Source: Acidobacteriota bacterium
GTDB taxonomy: Bacteria > Acidobacteriota > Terriglobia > Terriglobales > Acidobacteriaceae
Reading direction: 5' to 3'
Assembly: GCA_013285705.1 (NCBI GenBank)
Contig: JABDHA010000023.1
Location: forward strand, 1-51,865
Length of the DNA stretch: 51,865 nt
Part shown: piece after piece, positions 1 through 8,956 of the stretch
How the letters are laid out: each line of letters begins with the position of its first letter
Numbering within the stretch: the stretch's first letter is position 1
Position numbers and translations under genes: made by a program
Notes under the pieces: model-generated
What the model was told of the DNA's origin: nothing
Seen by the model: only the letters and a program-made list of their open reading frames with translations
Databases searched by the model: none

Positions 1-505
1 GCTGTTTGTAGGCGAGATAGGCCTCGCCCTGCTGCGCGGTGAGATAGGCTTCTTCGCCAAGAATGAGGCGGAGGTAGAAGAATGCCTGCGCGAGCAGGAA
101 GAAGATCGCGCCCGTGGGCGGCATGAGGATAGAGACGGCGAGCGACAAGATGAAGGTTCCGACGTAGAGCGGATTGCGCACATAGCGGTATGGGCCGGCG
201 GCAACGACCTCAGCTCCGTGCATGGATGTGTCGTGCACGACTGCTGTTCCCAGATAGGCCGTGCCCCAGACACGGAAGATGGTTCCTTTGAGCGCGCAGA
301 GGATTGCGATGGCAGTAACGAGAATGGTCGCGCTGCTGAGAGAGAGCCAGTGCGCGCTGGCCAGCGCTCCGGAGAGCTCGAGCCAGGTGGTTGTGATCGA
401 GCCTGCGTTGCTTCCGTAACGATCCCAAGGCGCCCAGAAGCCAAGGACATATAACAGGAAGCCAATGGCGACGCGGAAGCGGAATTCAAACTGCGTCGCT
501 TTCAT
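1..505 (-). CDS. Isoprenylcysteine carboxyl methyltransferase-like membrane protein (partial)
   Basis: This gene reads from an ATG at 505 leftward and runs off the window, so only about 168 N-terminal residues are visible. The fragment has several hydrophobic segments and then the motif GPYRYVRNPLYVG (around residues 112-124), the signature of the ICMT/phospholipid-methyltransferase/NnrU-like membrane methyltransferases that bind S-adenosylmethionine at the cytoplasmic face. Its ATG overlaps the TGA of the upstream amidohydrolase (ATGA, 502-505), which implies co-transcription and translational coupling. The substrate cannot be deduced; bacterial members methylate lipids or small molecules more often than prenylated proteins. 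The family call is fairly secure, the function is not. Confidence 0.75.
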   Translation of the reverse strand, partial: MKATQFEFRFRVAIGFLLYVLGFWAPWDRYGSNAGSITTTWLELSGALASAHWLSLSSATILVTAIAILCALKGTIFRVWGTAYLGTAVVHDTSMHGAEVVAAGPYRYVRNPLYVGTFILSLAVSILMPPTGAIFFLLAQAFFYLRLILGEEAYLTAQQGEAYLAYKQ

Positions 506-1815
506 TGCGCCTCATTTTTGAGCGGAGCGGAATCGTTTTTATAGACGACGCCGGATTTCATCACGAACTGTACATGCTGCAGGAGGCGGATGTCTTTGAG
601 CGGGTCGCCTTGCACGGCGATTACGTCGGCCCATTTGCCCGCTTCGAGTGAGCCGGCGCGGTCGGTCCAGCTCATCAGGTCGGCGGCGTTGAGGGTCGCA
701 GTCTGCAAGGCGGCGAGTGGCGTCATGCCGAATTGATTGACGTATACGTCCAGCTCATGTGCATTGAGGCCGTGCGGGTAAACGGCGGCGTCGGTGCCGA
801 GAGCTACTTTCACTCCGGCGGCGATGGCTTTTTTCGCGTTGGCTTTTTCTACTGCGCTCACATCTTTCATCTTCTGTTTATAGATGTCGGGAAGATTGCC
901 GTATTGCTGCATCCAGTCAACCAGATAGGCCGTGGGCACGAAGTAGTTCCCGTGCTGCTTCATCGCGGCAATGTCCTCGTCGTTCATATAGGAGCCATGC
1001 TCGATGGAATCGACGCCTGCCTCAGTTGCCCATAGGATGCCTTGCGAGCCGTGCGCGTGCGCGGCAACTTTGCGACCGAGTCGATGGGCGTCGGCTACGA
1101 TGGCCTTCATCTCTTCAAGCGTGTATTGCGCGGCCTGTGGGTCGTCGCCTTTCGAGAGCACGCCGCCGGTGGCGCAGATCTTGATGAGGTCAGCGCCGTA
1201 CTTGATCGTCTCGCGGACCTTGTGCTGTACGGCTTCGACGCCATCGGCCACGCCTTCCGCGGTCTGGTGGTAGGCGATGGGGAGCAGATTATCGTCGCAG
1301 TGGCCGCCCGTGATGCCGAGCGGCGGTCCGCTGACCTGCATGTGCGGACCCTCGATCAATCCCTCGTTGATGGCGTTGCGCAGGTCTACGTCCGCATAGC
1401 CCTCGGCACCGACGTTGCGCACGGTAGTGAAGCCTGCTTCTAGCGTGACCTTCGCGTTCCGTGCGCCGATGAGAGCGCTCTTGGCGACGCTGGTAGACAG
1501 CTCCAGGTAAGGATCGAAATTAGTTTGATCGGTGAGATGGGTGTGGACGTCGATCAGTCCCGGCAGAATGGTCATGCTGCGGAGGTCGATCTCTTCATCG
1601 CCCGCTTGCTTCGTGGTCGAAGAGGTTGGTGCGATCGCGGTGATGCGTTCGCCGGTGACAATGATTGTCTGATCGGCGGCTTCGCTGCCGGTGTGCACGT
1701 CGATGATGTGTCCGGCGCGGATGAGTGTGCGTGTGGGATGGGGCTGCGCGTGGGCTGCAATCAGCGACAGAAAGAGTGGGAGTAAGCAGAGGCGGCGACG
1801 GGTGGTTGCGTGCAT
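502..1815 (-). CDS. Exported metal-dependent amidohydrolase
   Basis: A 437-residue amidohydrolase-superfamily protein of the imidazolonepropionase/Xaa-Pro dipeptidase-like group. Visible motifs, in order, are the HxH metal site in LPGLIDVHTHLTD, the GADLIKICATGG strand with its Lys, AHAHG, SIEHGSYM and the late Asp in ALGTDAAVYPHG, all in the order expected of a TIM-barrel hydrolase with a binuclear metal centre. The start at 1815 is preferred to an in-frame ATG at 1866 because it opens directly on a basic n-region and hydrophobic h-region ending in AHAQ, a normal Sec signal peptide; the upstream start would bury that signal. The enzyme is probably periplasmic and acts on a cyclic amide or a dipeptide, but the substrate is unknown. 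It is followed by the overlapping methyltransferase-like gene. Confidence 0.85.
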   Translation of the reverse strand: MHATTRRRLCLLPLFLSLIAAHAQPHPTRTLIRAGHIIDVHTGSEAADQTIIVTGERITAIAPTSSTTKQAGDEEIDLRSMTILPGLIDVHTHLTDQTNFDPYLELSTSVAKSALIGARNAKVTLEAGFTTVRNVGAEGYADVDLRNAINEGLIEGPHMQVSGPPLGITGGHCDDNLLPIAYHQTAEGVADGVEAVQHKVRETIKYGADLIKICATGGVLSKGDDPQAAQYTLEEMKAIVADAHRLGRKVAAHAHGSQGILWATEAGVDSIEHGSYMNDEDIAAMKQHGNYFVPTAYLVDWMQQYGNLPDIYKQKMKDVSAVEKANAKKAIAAGVKVALGTDAAVYPHGLNAHELDVYVNQFGMTPLAALQTATLNAADLMSWTDRAGSLEAGKWADVIAVQGDPLKDIRLLQHVQFVMKSGVVYKNDSAPLKNEAQ

Positions 1816-1957
1816 GGCGGCGTCCAGAAGGAAGATGTGTGGGGCAAGTCTAGCAGAGGGGTGCATTTTTCAGCGCTGCCGTAGTGCGGACGGGATTGTT
1901 CCCACTCTTCGCCTGCGGCTCAGGACGGGGCACCCACGACATCACAGACCGTTGGAA

Positions 1958-2000
1958 CTGCAGGTCCCTCCGCTCCACTGCGCTTCGGTCGGGATGACAA
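1958..2000 (+). repeat. Dispersed 43-bp repeat, family A, copy 1
   Basis: This element starts ctgcaggtccctcc and ends tcggtcgggatgacaa. Near-identical 43-bp copies lie at 41145-41187 and 47596-47638, with a diverged copy at 50417-50460. All are intergenic. Just upstream (1904-1929) is a family C fragment, actcttcgcctgcggctcag, that recurs at 7644. These are short interspersed elements, not genes; their function is unknown. Confidence 0.8.
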
Positions 2001-2023
2001 TGTTTGTGATGAGTCATACGCGG

Positions 2024-2914
2024 CTAGCTCAGTGCGGTGCGTAATCTTCCCTTTGCCTGGGCTAGTTTTTTTTCGGCATCTGCGCGGGAAAGGTTGAGCC
2101 GCTGCATGATGATGGCTGTCTTGACGGAGCCTGCCTGATCGAGCAGTGCGGCGGCCTTGTCATGAGGCAGATCGGTGAGTGTGGCGATGATTCTCGCGGC
2201 GCGGTCGCGTAGTTTTACGTTGGTGGGCTGCACGTTGACCATGAGGTTGCCGTAGACATAGCCCAGCCGCACCAGCGATGCGGTTGAAAGCATGTTGAGC
2301 ACGAGCTTGGTTGCTGTGCCTGCCTTCATGCGCGTCGATCCGGTGACGACTTCCGGGCCGACGGCGGGTGTGATGGCGATTTCGGCGCGCTGGGCGAGTT
2401 GCGAGCCGGGAACGCAGCTGAGGCCGATGGTGGCTGCTCCGAGCTTGCGCGCGTAATCGATGCCACCGAGGACGTAGGGTGTGCGTCCGCTGGCGGCGAT
2501 GCCTACGAGTGCGTCTTTCGCACTGAAGTTCTGTGCTCGCAGATCGCGCTCGCCCTGGGTTGCGTCGTCTTCGGCGCGTTCGACGGAGCGGCGGAGTGCT
2601 GTGTCGCCTCCGGCGATGAGCCCCTGTACCAGTTCGGGCGGCGTGTTGTAGGTGGGCGGGCATTCGGAAGCGTCGAGCACGCCGAGACGGCCTGAGGTTC
2701 CAGCGCCAAGGTAGAAGAGACGGCCGCCATTGTCGAGGCGGGCTACGATGGCATCGACGGCCTGCGCGATGTGCGGCAGTTGCTGGTCGACGGCCGCGAG
2801 CACATCGCGGTCGGCGGTGTGCATCGTCTTGACTAGATCGAGGGTTCCGAGCTGATCGAGGTTCGCGGTTGTAGGGTTGCGGGCTTCGGTCAACAGCTCG
2901 TCAAGCTTTTCCAT
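2024..2914 (-). CDS. murQ: N-acetylmuramic acid 6-phosphate etherase
   Basis: MurQ cleaves the D-lactyl ether of MurNAc-6-phosphate to give GlcNAc-6-phosphate and lactate, a cytoplasmic step in recycling peptidoglycan sugars. The 296-residue length is normal. The SIS-domain core is visible as FYLGAGTSGRLGVLDASECPPTY, where the Glu of SECPPT matches the catalytic acid known in E. coli MurQ. A second conserved block reads VVTGSTRMKAGTATKLVLNML. The C-terminal helical region resembles the UBA-like tail of the family. No kinase (AnmK) or MurNAc transporter gene lies beside it; a secreted GH35 glycosidase is upstream on the same strand 42 bases away and may share a transcript. No strong Shine-Dalgarno precedes the ATG. 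Confidence 0.95.
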   Translation of the reverse strand: MEKLDELLTEARNPTTANLDQLGTLDLVKTMHTADRDVLAAVDQQLPHIAQAVDAIVARLDNGGRLFYLGAGTSGRLGVLDASECPPTYNTPPELVQGLIAGGDTALRRSVERAEDDATQGERDLRAQNFSAKDALVGIAASGRTPYVLGGIDYARKLGAATIGLSCVPGSQLAQRAEIAITPAVGPEVVTGSTRMKAGTATKLVLNMLSTASLVRLGYVYGNLMVNVQPTNVKLRDRAARIIATLTDLPHDKAAALLDQAGSVKTAIIMQRLNLSRADAEKKLAQAKGRLRTALS

Positions 2915-2956
2915 ATTATGAGTTTACTTGGCGTTGTTGATGTCAACAGAGCCACC

Positions 2957-4786
2957 TTATTTCTTGATCGCCGCATTGAGGACGGGATGGTCGAGTCCTT
3001 GCAGACTGCGGTTCGGTGCACCGTCAAGATCGAAGACGACGACTTCGTTTTCGCCTGATTTGAGCCATGGAGCGGGCACGTAGAGCGTCTTTTGCGGACC
3101 GATGTTCCAGACGCGACCGAGTGCGCGGCCGTTGAGCCAGACTTCGCCCTTGGTGAAGGCGCTGGTGTCTAGGAAAGTATCTGCAGGCTTATCGACCTGG
3201 AAGGTTGCGCGATAGAAGCAGGCTCCGGTGCAGGGTTTTTCGCTATAGGCATACTTCTCTGGCGCCTGCATCGGCAGTGGGTAAACGTCCCATCCGGTGA
3301 CGGGCTTGTCTGCGAGTGTGACCTCTTTGGTGATGCCTTTCCGCTCGCCACGAATGACTTTGGTGAAGTTTACGCGGCCTGTGTTTTCGACGAGGATGTC
3401 GAGGCGCGCGTTCTGCGATGTGACCTTGAGGGGCAGCGAGTTTTCATTCAGACGGCGGTCGAGCGTGCCGACAAGTTTGCCGTCGATGTAGATGCGGGCG
3501 TAGTCGTGGAGCTGGTCGAGGACTAGATCGCCGCTGACGGGACCAGGCAGCGTGGTCCGGTAGAGGATGTAGCCGTAGGCCTGATCAAGGTCTTCCATGG
3601 AGAGCGGCTGCTCGCTGTGCGTGGGCGATGGCAGGTTGCTCCAGAGCGGAGACGACTGCTTGAGCGTGAAGGCTGGCACTGTGATCGCGGGTGCGGCTTG
3701 CGGGACGGGCGGCGGTGTGATGCCGGTGACTTTTGCGATGGTGTCGCGGAAGAGGAAATACTTCGGCGTCGGGCGTCCGCTTTCATCGAGCGGCGAATCG
3801 TAGTCGTAGCTGGTGACGTCAGGCTCGTAATTCTTGCCGTTAGAATTGGCTCCGTTCATCCAGCCGAAGCTGGTGCCGCCGTGAAACATGTAAAGGCTGA
3901 TGGAGTAGCCCTGGCGCAGCGTCCAATCGAGGTCGGCGTTCTGTTGTTTGGCGTCGGTGGAGGCGTGCTTGGCTCCCCAGTGATCGAACCAGCCATCCCA
4001 GTATTCGCTGTTCATGAAGGGGCCGTCGGGACGCATCTTTTTGAGCAGAGTGAAGCCCTTCTGCGCTTCTCCAGGACCGTAGTTGATGGCTGCGGGCACC
4101 TCAGGCAATGAGCCATCCGGGACCTGCTCCGGACCGTCGGCGGTATAAAGCTGCGCTTTGGTAAAGCCTGCGTCTACGAGCGTGTGATGAATCTGCTCCA
4201 TGTAGGCGTGGTCTTTGTCGAAGGAGCCGTACTCGTTCTCGACCTGCACCAGGATGATGGGACCGCCGTTGCCGATTTGCAGCGGAGCTAGTTCCTGGCT
4301 CAGACGGGTGAGCCAGCGTTTCGCCGGGTCCATGAACTTCGGGTCGCTGGAGCGGACGACAGTGCTGTGATCTTTGAGCAGCCACGAGGGGAAGCCGCCA
4401 AACTCCCATTCGGCACAGGCGTAGGGGCCGGGGCGCAGGATGACGTAGAGGCCCTCCTGTTGTGCTTCACGGATGAACTCGGCTACGTCGTTATTGCCAG
4501 AGAAGTCGTAGGCGCCGGGCTGAGGCTCGTGCACATTCCAGAAGACGTAGGTGGTGATGGTGTTGAGGCCCATGGCCTTTGCCATTTTGAAGCGGTCGCG
4601 CCAGTAAGCACGCGGGATGCGTGCGTAATGCATCTCGCCGGAGATGACCTGGAATGGCTTGCCGTCGAGCGTGAAATTGCCGTTCTCTGCTTTGAAGGTG
4701 TGGGCCTCGGCGGCGAGGGCGGCCCGGTGAATTGGCAGGATGACACTCAGAAGCAGTGGGAGCAGCATGGCAGAAAGGTGTTTCAT
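2957..4786 (-). CDS. Secreted beta-galactosidase, glycoside hydrolase family 35
   Basis: A 609-residue GH35 enzyme that removes terminal beta-galactosyl residues with retention of configuration. A signal peptide (MKHLSAMLLPLLLSVILP through ALAAEA) indicates export. The TIM barrel follows at once (LDGKPFQVISGEMHYARIPR; YVFWNVHEPQPG). The family signature GGPIILVQVENEYGS carries the acid/base Glu, and NSEYWDGWFDHWG carries the likely nucleophile Glu. After residue 360 come beta-sandwich domains of the jelly-roll type. The ATG at 4786 is chosen; a TTG codon directly before it could also serve, and GGAG lies about 15 bases upstream of the ATG. Together with the TonB receptors further on it fits a plant-polymer-degrading soil lifestyle. 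Confidence 0.93.
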   Translation of the reverse strand: MKHLSAMLLPLLLSVILPIHRAALAAEAHTFKAENGNFTLDGKPFQVISGEMHYARIPRAYWRDRFKMAKAMGLNTITTYVFWNVHEPQPGAYDFSGNNDVAEFIREAQQEGLYVILRPGPYACAEWEFGGFPSWLLKDHSTVVRSSDPKFMDPAKRWLTRLSQELAPLQIGNGGPIILVQVENEYGSFDKDHAYMEQIHHTLVDAGFTKAQLYTADGPEQVPDGSLPEVPAAINYGPGEAQKGFTLLKKMRPDGPFMNSEYWDGWFDHWGAKHASTDAKQQNADLDWTLRQGYSISLYMFHGGTSFGWMNGANSNGKNYEPDVTSYDYDSPLDESGRPTPKYFLFRDTIAKVTGITPPPVPQAAPAITVPAFTLKQSSPLWSNLPSPTHSEQPLSMEDLDQAYGYILYRTTLPGPVSGDLVLDQLHDYARIYIDGKLVGTLDRRLNENSLPLKVTSQNARLDILVENTGRVNFTKVIRGERKGITKEVTLADKPVTGWDVYPLPMQAPEKYAYSEKPCTGACFYRATFQVDKPADTFLDTSAFTKGEVWLNGRALGRVWNIGPQKTLYVPAPWLKSGENEVVVFDLDGAPNRSLQGLDHPVLNAAIKK

Positions 4787-4956
4787 CAAGGACTCGTTTT
4801 TCTCCAGATGATTTCGAAGAGGTAGTTTACAGGCCGGTCTCGGTGCATGGGAACGGCGATGGCCAGCGGGATTGCAAATGACGTGCGCTACCCGGGAGTT
4901 TCGCTTCCCTTTCCACCTACAATGGGAAGAACAAGCGACCGGAGCTGCTCCCCCTT

Positions 4957-7467
4957 ATGCCGAACGCCACACGCTACGTCTGTATCCACGGCCACTTTTA
5001 CCAGCCGCCGCGCGAGAACCCCTGGCTCGAACAGGTCGAGACGCAGGACTCGGCTGCGCCGTTCCATGACTGGAATGAGCGCATCACGTCGGAATGCTAC
5101 GCACCGAATGGCGCTTCGCGCGTTGTGAACAAGCACAATGAGATTACCCGCATTCTGAACAACTATGCGCACATCAGTTTCAACTTTGGTCCGACGCTGC
5201 TCTCGTGGCTGGAGGAGAATGCGCCTCGCACTTATCGCATGGTGCTGGAGGGCGATCGCGCGAGCCAGAAGCGCTTTTCCGGGCATGGATCGGCCATGGC
5301 GCAGGTTTACAACCACATCATTATGCCGCTGGCGAATACGCGCGACCGCGTTACGCAGATTCAGTGGGGCATTGCCGATTTTGTGTGCCGTTTCGGGCGC
5401 AAACCGGAGGGCATGTGGCTGGCTGAGACGGCGGTCGATTCGGAAACGCTGGAGCTGCTGGCCGATCACGGCATTTGCTTTACGATTCTTGCGCCGGGGC
5501 AGTGCGCCCGCGTGCGTCCGCTGGCGAGCAAAGGCATGAGCACAGACCAAGACCCAGATGCGGAGCCTGCCTGGACGGAAACGAATGCCGAGACGATGGA
5601 TACGCGACATCCTTACCTCGTCCGCCTGAAGACAGGGCGCGAGATCGCGATCTTTTTCTACGATGGCGCGCGTTCGCGTGCCGTGGCCTTTGAAGGCATT
5701 TTGAACAGCGGCGAGCAATTTGCCACGCGTCTGATTGGCGGCTTTACTTCAGACGCAAAACCGCAGATCGTGCACGTGGCCACGGATGGCGAGAGCTATG
5801 GGCATCATCACAGGCATGGCGAGATGGCGCTTTCCTATGCGCTGAAGCTGATTGAGAAAAGCCCTGATGTGCGGCTGGTGAACTACGGCGAATTTCTGGA
5901 GAAGTTTCCGCCGACGTGCGAAGCGCAGATTGTTGAGGATACTTCGTGGAGCTGCGCGCATGGTGTCGGGCGCTGGCGAACGAACTGCGGTTGCAATATG
6001 GGGAGCCATCCAGGATGGAATCAGGAATGGCGCGGACCTTTGCGCGAGGCGCTGGACTGGCTGCGCGACGAGATAGCTCCGTTGACGGAAAAAGCGGCTG
6101 CGCCACTGTTTGAAGATGTGTGGGGTGCGCGCGATGCGTATATCAATGTGGTGTTGGATCGCAGCAGCGCGACGACGGCTCGCTTCCTGGCCTCGCATTC
6201 GAGTCATGAACTGAGCAGCGAAGAGCGCATCACGGCGCTGAAGCTGATGGAGATGCAGCGCCATGCGCTGTTGATGTACACAAGCTGCGGCTGGTTCTTC
6301 GATGAGATCTCCGGCATTGAGACGGTGCAGATTATTGCCTATGCCGGCCGTGTGCTGCAGCTGGCGGCAGAAGTGTTTGGTGATGAAGGGGGAAAATTAG
6401 AGGCGCAATTTTTGGAGATCCTGCGCAGAGCGAAGAGCAATGTGCCGGAGCAGGAAGATGGCGCGTCTATTTACCTGCGCCAGATCAAGGCGATGCAGGT
6501 GGGGCTGGAGCAGGTGGCAGCGCATTATGCCATCAGCTCGATCTTTACCAGCTATCCGGATGAAGCGGAGCTATTCTGCTATTCGATTCGCAGGCTCTCG
6601 TACGAGGTCGTCACATCGGGGCGTGGGCGACTGCTTTTTGGGCAGGCTCGCATTGCCTCGCAGATTACGCAAGAGCCGGAGACGGTGATCTTCGCGGTTG
6701 TTCATTTCGGAGATCAAAATATTACGGCCGTGGTGAAGAGCTACGATTCATCGCAGCTTGAGCAGTACACGGACTTTGTGCAGATGGCACGCTCGGCGGT
6801 GATTGGTGCGGATTTCCCTGCGCTGATTCGGCTGTTTGACCGCATCTTTAACGCGATTACTTATTCTGTTCAATCGCTCTTCAAGGATGAGCAGCGGCGG
6901 ATTCTCAAGCTGATTCTGAATTCGACAATTTCTGAGGTCGAGTCGAGCTTGATTGCTATCTATCAAGATCACTCGTCACTGCTGCATTTCCTGAGCAAGA
7001 GCGGATTGCCGAAACCTCCAGCATTAAGCCTGGCTGCTAGTTTTGCGGTGAATGCCGGGCTGCGGCGTGCCCTGGAGTGCGATCCGATTGATGCTCTGCA
7101 GGTGCGCGCCTATCGCGGATTGGCTTCTGCGGATCAGATCGCTCTGGAGAAGAGTGCGCTGGGATATATCGCCGACCAGAAGGTAAAGCGCGTGATGGCG
7201 AGCCTGAATGCCGATTTCAAGAATATGCTTCGCATGGATAATGCTCTGCTGACGGCGAGGACGCTGAATGAACTGCCGTTCGAGGTGAATATGTGGCAGG
7301 CGCAGAATATCTGGTATGACACGCTGAAGCTTTCGCGCAAGCAGGATTTACCTAGTGAGTGGGAAGAAAAATTCCTGGACCTGGGCAGGCTGATGAAAAT
7401 CCGTGTAGATGAGCTGGTAGTTGAGGAAGATGAGGACGCGCGGAATGAGGTTTCGGCTGTAGTTTAG
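4957..7467 (+). CDS. GH57-like glycosidase with DUF3536 domain
   Basis: An 836-residue cytoplasmic protein with no signal peptide. The N-terminal half is a GH57-type (beta/alpha)7 barrel: CIHGHFYQPPRENPWLE is the first conserved block, GMWLAETAVD supplies the probable nucleophile Glu, and VATDGESYGHHHRHGE supplies the probable catalytic Asp. The C-terminal half is the helical DUF3536 region. GH57 members act on alpha-glucans (4-alpha-glucanotransferase, amylopullulanase, branching enzyme), but the DUF3536 subgroup has, to my knowledge, no settled substrate, so a role in glycogen or maltodextrin metabolism is inference. The gene stands alone, divergent from the GH35 gene, with GGAG about 13 bases before its ATG. 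Confidence 0.85.
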   Translation: MPNATRYVCIHGHFYQPPRENPWLEQVETQDSAAPFHDWNERITSECYAPNGASRVVNKHNEITRILNNYAHISFNFGPTLLSWLEENAPRTYRMVLEGDRASQKRFSGHGSAMAQVYNHIIMPLANTRDRVTQIQWGIADFVCRFGRKPEGMWLAETAVDSETLELLADHGICFTILAPGQCARVRPLASKGMSTDQDPDAEPAWTETNAETMDTRHPYLVRLKTGREIAIFFYDGARSRAVAFEGILNSGEQFATRLIGGFTSDAKPQIVHVATDGESYGHHHRHGEMALSYALKLIEKSPDVRLVNYGEFLEKFPPTCEAQIVEDTSWSCAHGVGRWRTNCGCNMGSHPGWNQEWRGPLREALDWLRDEIAPLTEKAAAPLFEDVWGARDAYINVVLDRSSATTARFLASHSSHELSSEERITALKLMEMQRHALLMYTSCGWFFDEISGIETVQIIAYAGRVLQLAAEVFGDEGGKLEAQFLEILRRAKSNVPEQEDGASIYLRQIKAMQVGLEQVAAHYAISSIFTSYPDEAELFCYSIRRLSYEVVTSGRGRLLFGQARIASQITQEPETVIFAVVHFGDQNITAVVKSYDSSQLEQYTDFVQMARSAVIGADFPALIRLFDRIFNAITYSVQSLFKDEQRRILKLILNSTISEVESSLIAIYQDHSSLLHFLSKSGLPKPPALSLAASFAVNAGLRRALECDPIDALQVRAYRGLASADQIALEKSALGYIADQKVKRVMASLNADFKNMLRMDNALLTARTLNELPFEVNMWQAQNIWYDTLKLSRKQDLPSEWEEKFLDLGRLMKIRVDELVVEEDEDARNEVSAVV

Positions 7468-7510
7468 GGCGATGCATAAATCTGCAGGGTTCCGTGGCGA
7501 CGAAAGAATG

Positions 7511-7575
7511 ACCTCAGCGGCTGAAGCCGCGCTTAGTTTACTGACTTTTCTGCGAGCGCTGAAGCCCTCGCCTAC
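7511..7575 (+). repeat. Dispersed 65-bp repeat, family B, copy 1
   Basis: The element starts acctcagcggctgaagc and ends ctgaagccctcgcctac. A 65-bp copy with the same two ends and a diverged middle lies at 10009-10073, and a shorter relative at 40557-40597. All are intergenic. The spacer 7468-7701 otherwise holds only a family C fragment at 7644-7669 and no gene. Confidence 0.7.
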
Positions 7576-7643
7576 CAGCGACGATGTTTGCTGAGATCAT
7601 GTGAGAAAGCTGATGCGTTATCGGCTTGTTGGGCTTTGCTTGG

Positions 7644-7669
7644 ACTCTTCGCCTTCGGCTCAGAATGAC
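7644..7669 (+). repeat. Family C short repeat fragment
   Basis: This 26-bp stretch (actcttcgccttcggctcag followed by aatgac) matches 1904-1929 closely and shares its 'cggctcag..atgac' core with 38503-38615 and 43391-43439. It lies in the 234-bp spacer between the DUF3536 gene and the end of the Rieske gene, which are convergent. Confidence 0.55.
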
Positions 7670-7701
7670 TCGTTCTTTTTTTGATCGCTTTTTTTGATCG
7701 C

Positions 7702-8811
7702 TTAGCTGCGCCAGCGCAGTGTTACTGGGCCGGAGATGGGGTGCCGCATTGGCTGGCCGCTAGTAGCGGCTTCCAGCCGCGCCTGCTTGAGCGCGAAGTA
7801 CCATTTTGCAGGGCGGTCTGCATCGTCGATGAGCATAAGGGTAGGATCGTATTTCAATCCTTCTGCCTGCTGAATCATCGTGACCTGATCCTGCTCGACG
7901 AAGCGTTTTCCGAAGAAACGTGCAATTGAAGTTACAAATGGGACATTGTAGAAGACGTTCCAGGCCGCGTAGACATCGATGCGGCAGGCATTTGCAACTG
8001 TAGGAGTTACAGTTGTGAGGCTGGAAAACCATTTGTCACCGGCACGGATACTTTCATAGCGGCGGTTGGGCAGAACGAAGTCGATGGTCGTCGTAATGGG
8101 TTCGCCGTAGACGCCGAGCAGCTTGTACGGCGCGCTGTTGGTTGAAGGCGCGTGCGAGGCCATGCGAAAGCCCTGTTCGATGGGCTCGAAGTGTTTTTCT
8201 TTCTCGTGGATGCTTGCCTCCTTGCGCCACCACCAGGCCTGATGCACGAATGGGCCGTGCGCTGGATCCATGAGGCCGATGATGCCGTGGTCTACGTTGC
8301 AGGGTAGATCGGCGGTGAGATGCTCGCTGCGAAAGCGCGGGCCAAATTTCGGCGCTTCGGGAACGGGCGGCAGATTGGCTTCTTCTGTGCGGACGCGGCC
8401 AGAGCCGGGTTCCGGTACGTAGACCCATGCGTAGCCGTCGCGTTCCTCGCATGGGAAGGCCGTGCCGTAGATGCGCGTGGGATCGAGCGTGTCCTTGCTG
8501 GTGAGCGAGGGGATTTCCTTGCACTGGCCCGATACTGGTTCGAAGGCCCAGCCATGGTATTTGCAGGTGAGTGCTGTGCCGTCGAACCATCCGCAGGAAA
8601 GCGGAATGCCGCGATGGGGGCAACTGTCGCGCATGGCGAAGATGCGTCCGTCGGAGCGGCGGCCGAGGACGAGCGGGATGCCCATGAGCATGACGGTAGT
8701 CAGCTTGGTGCCCTGCAGCACTTCACTACGCAGGGCTGGATACCAGTCGTTGTAGATGAGCGTCGTCGTGGGGCCTTGCGGTGTTGCGATCGTAGTGAGG
8801 TTCGTTGCCAT
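7702..8811 (-). CDS. Rieske non-heme iron oxygenase (pheophorbide a oxygenase / vanillate demethylase-like)
   Basis: A 369-residue oxygenase alpha subunit. The N-terminal Rieske domain binds a [2Fe-2S] cluster through C64-P-H66 and C83-K-Y-H86, all present. The mononuclear iron site is visible as DHGIIGLMDPAHGPFVH, with Asp182, His185 and His190 in the D-x2-H-x4-H spacing of PaO/VanA-like enzymes. The reductase and ferredoxin partners are not encoded nearby, so electrons must come from elsewhere. The substrate is unknown; the family covers aromatic O-demethylation, chlorophyll-catabolite oxygenation and sterol-like ring hydroxylation. The gene is monocistronic, convergent with the DUF3536 gene and divergent from the glycosylase gene. 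Confidence 0.85.
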   Translation of the reverse strand: MATNLTTIATPQGPTTTLIYNDWYPALRSEVLQGTKLTTVMLMGIPLVLGRRSDGRIFAMRDSCPHRGIPLSCGWFDGTALTCKYHGWAFEPVSGQCKEIPSLTSKDTLDPTRIYGTAFPCEERDGYAWVYVPEPGSGRVRTEEANLPPVPEAPKFGPRFRSEHLTADLPCNVDHGIIGLMDPAHGPFVHQAWWWRKEASIHEKEKHFEPIEQGFRMASHAPSTNSAPYKLLGVYGEPITTTIDFVLPNRRYESIRAGDKWFSSLTTVTPTVANACRIDVYAAWNVFYNVPFVTSIARFFGKRFVEQDQVTMIQQAEGLKYDPTLMLIDDADRPAKWYFALKQARLEAATSGQPMRHPISGPVTLRWRS

Positions 8812-8956
8812 TGTTTCTTTTAACTATCCCATAGTGAGCGGATTTCGACCTCTTTGCCGTCGAGAGGTTGCGGTCCACCAGTAAAAATCCACGGCTCATA
8901 AGTTATTCGCCGTTTGTTCCCCCATTTGCGCGCAATTTCAAGTACACTCTCCTCTG

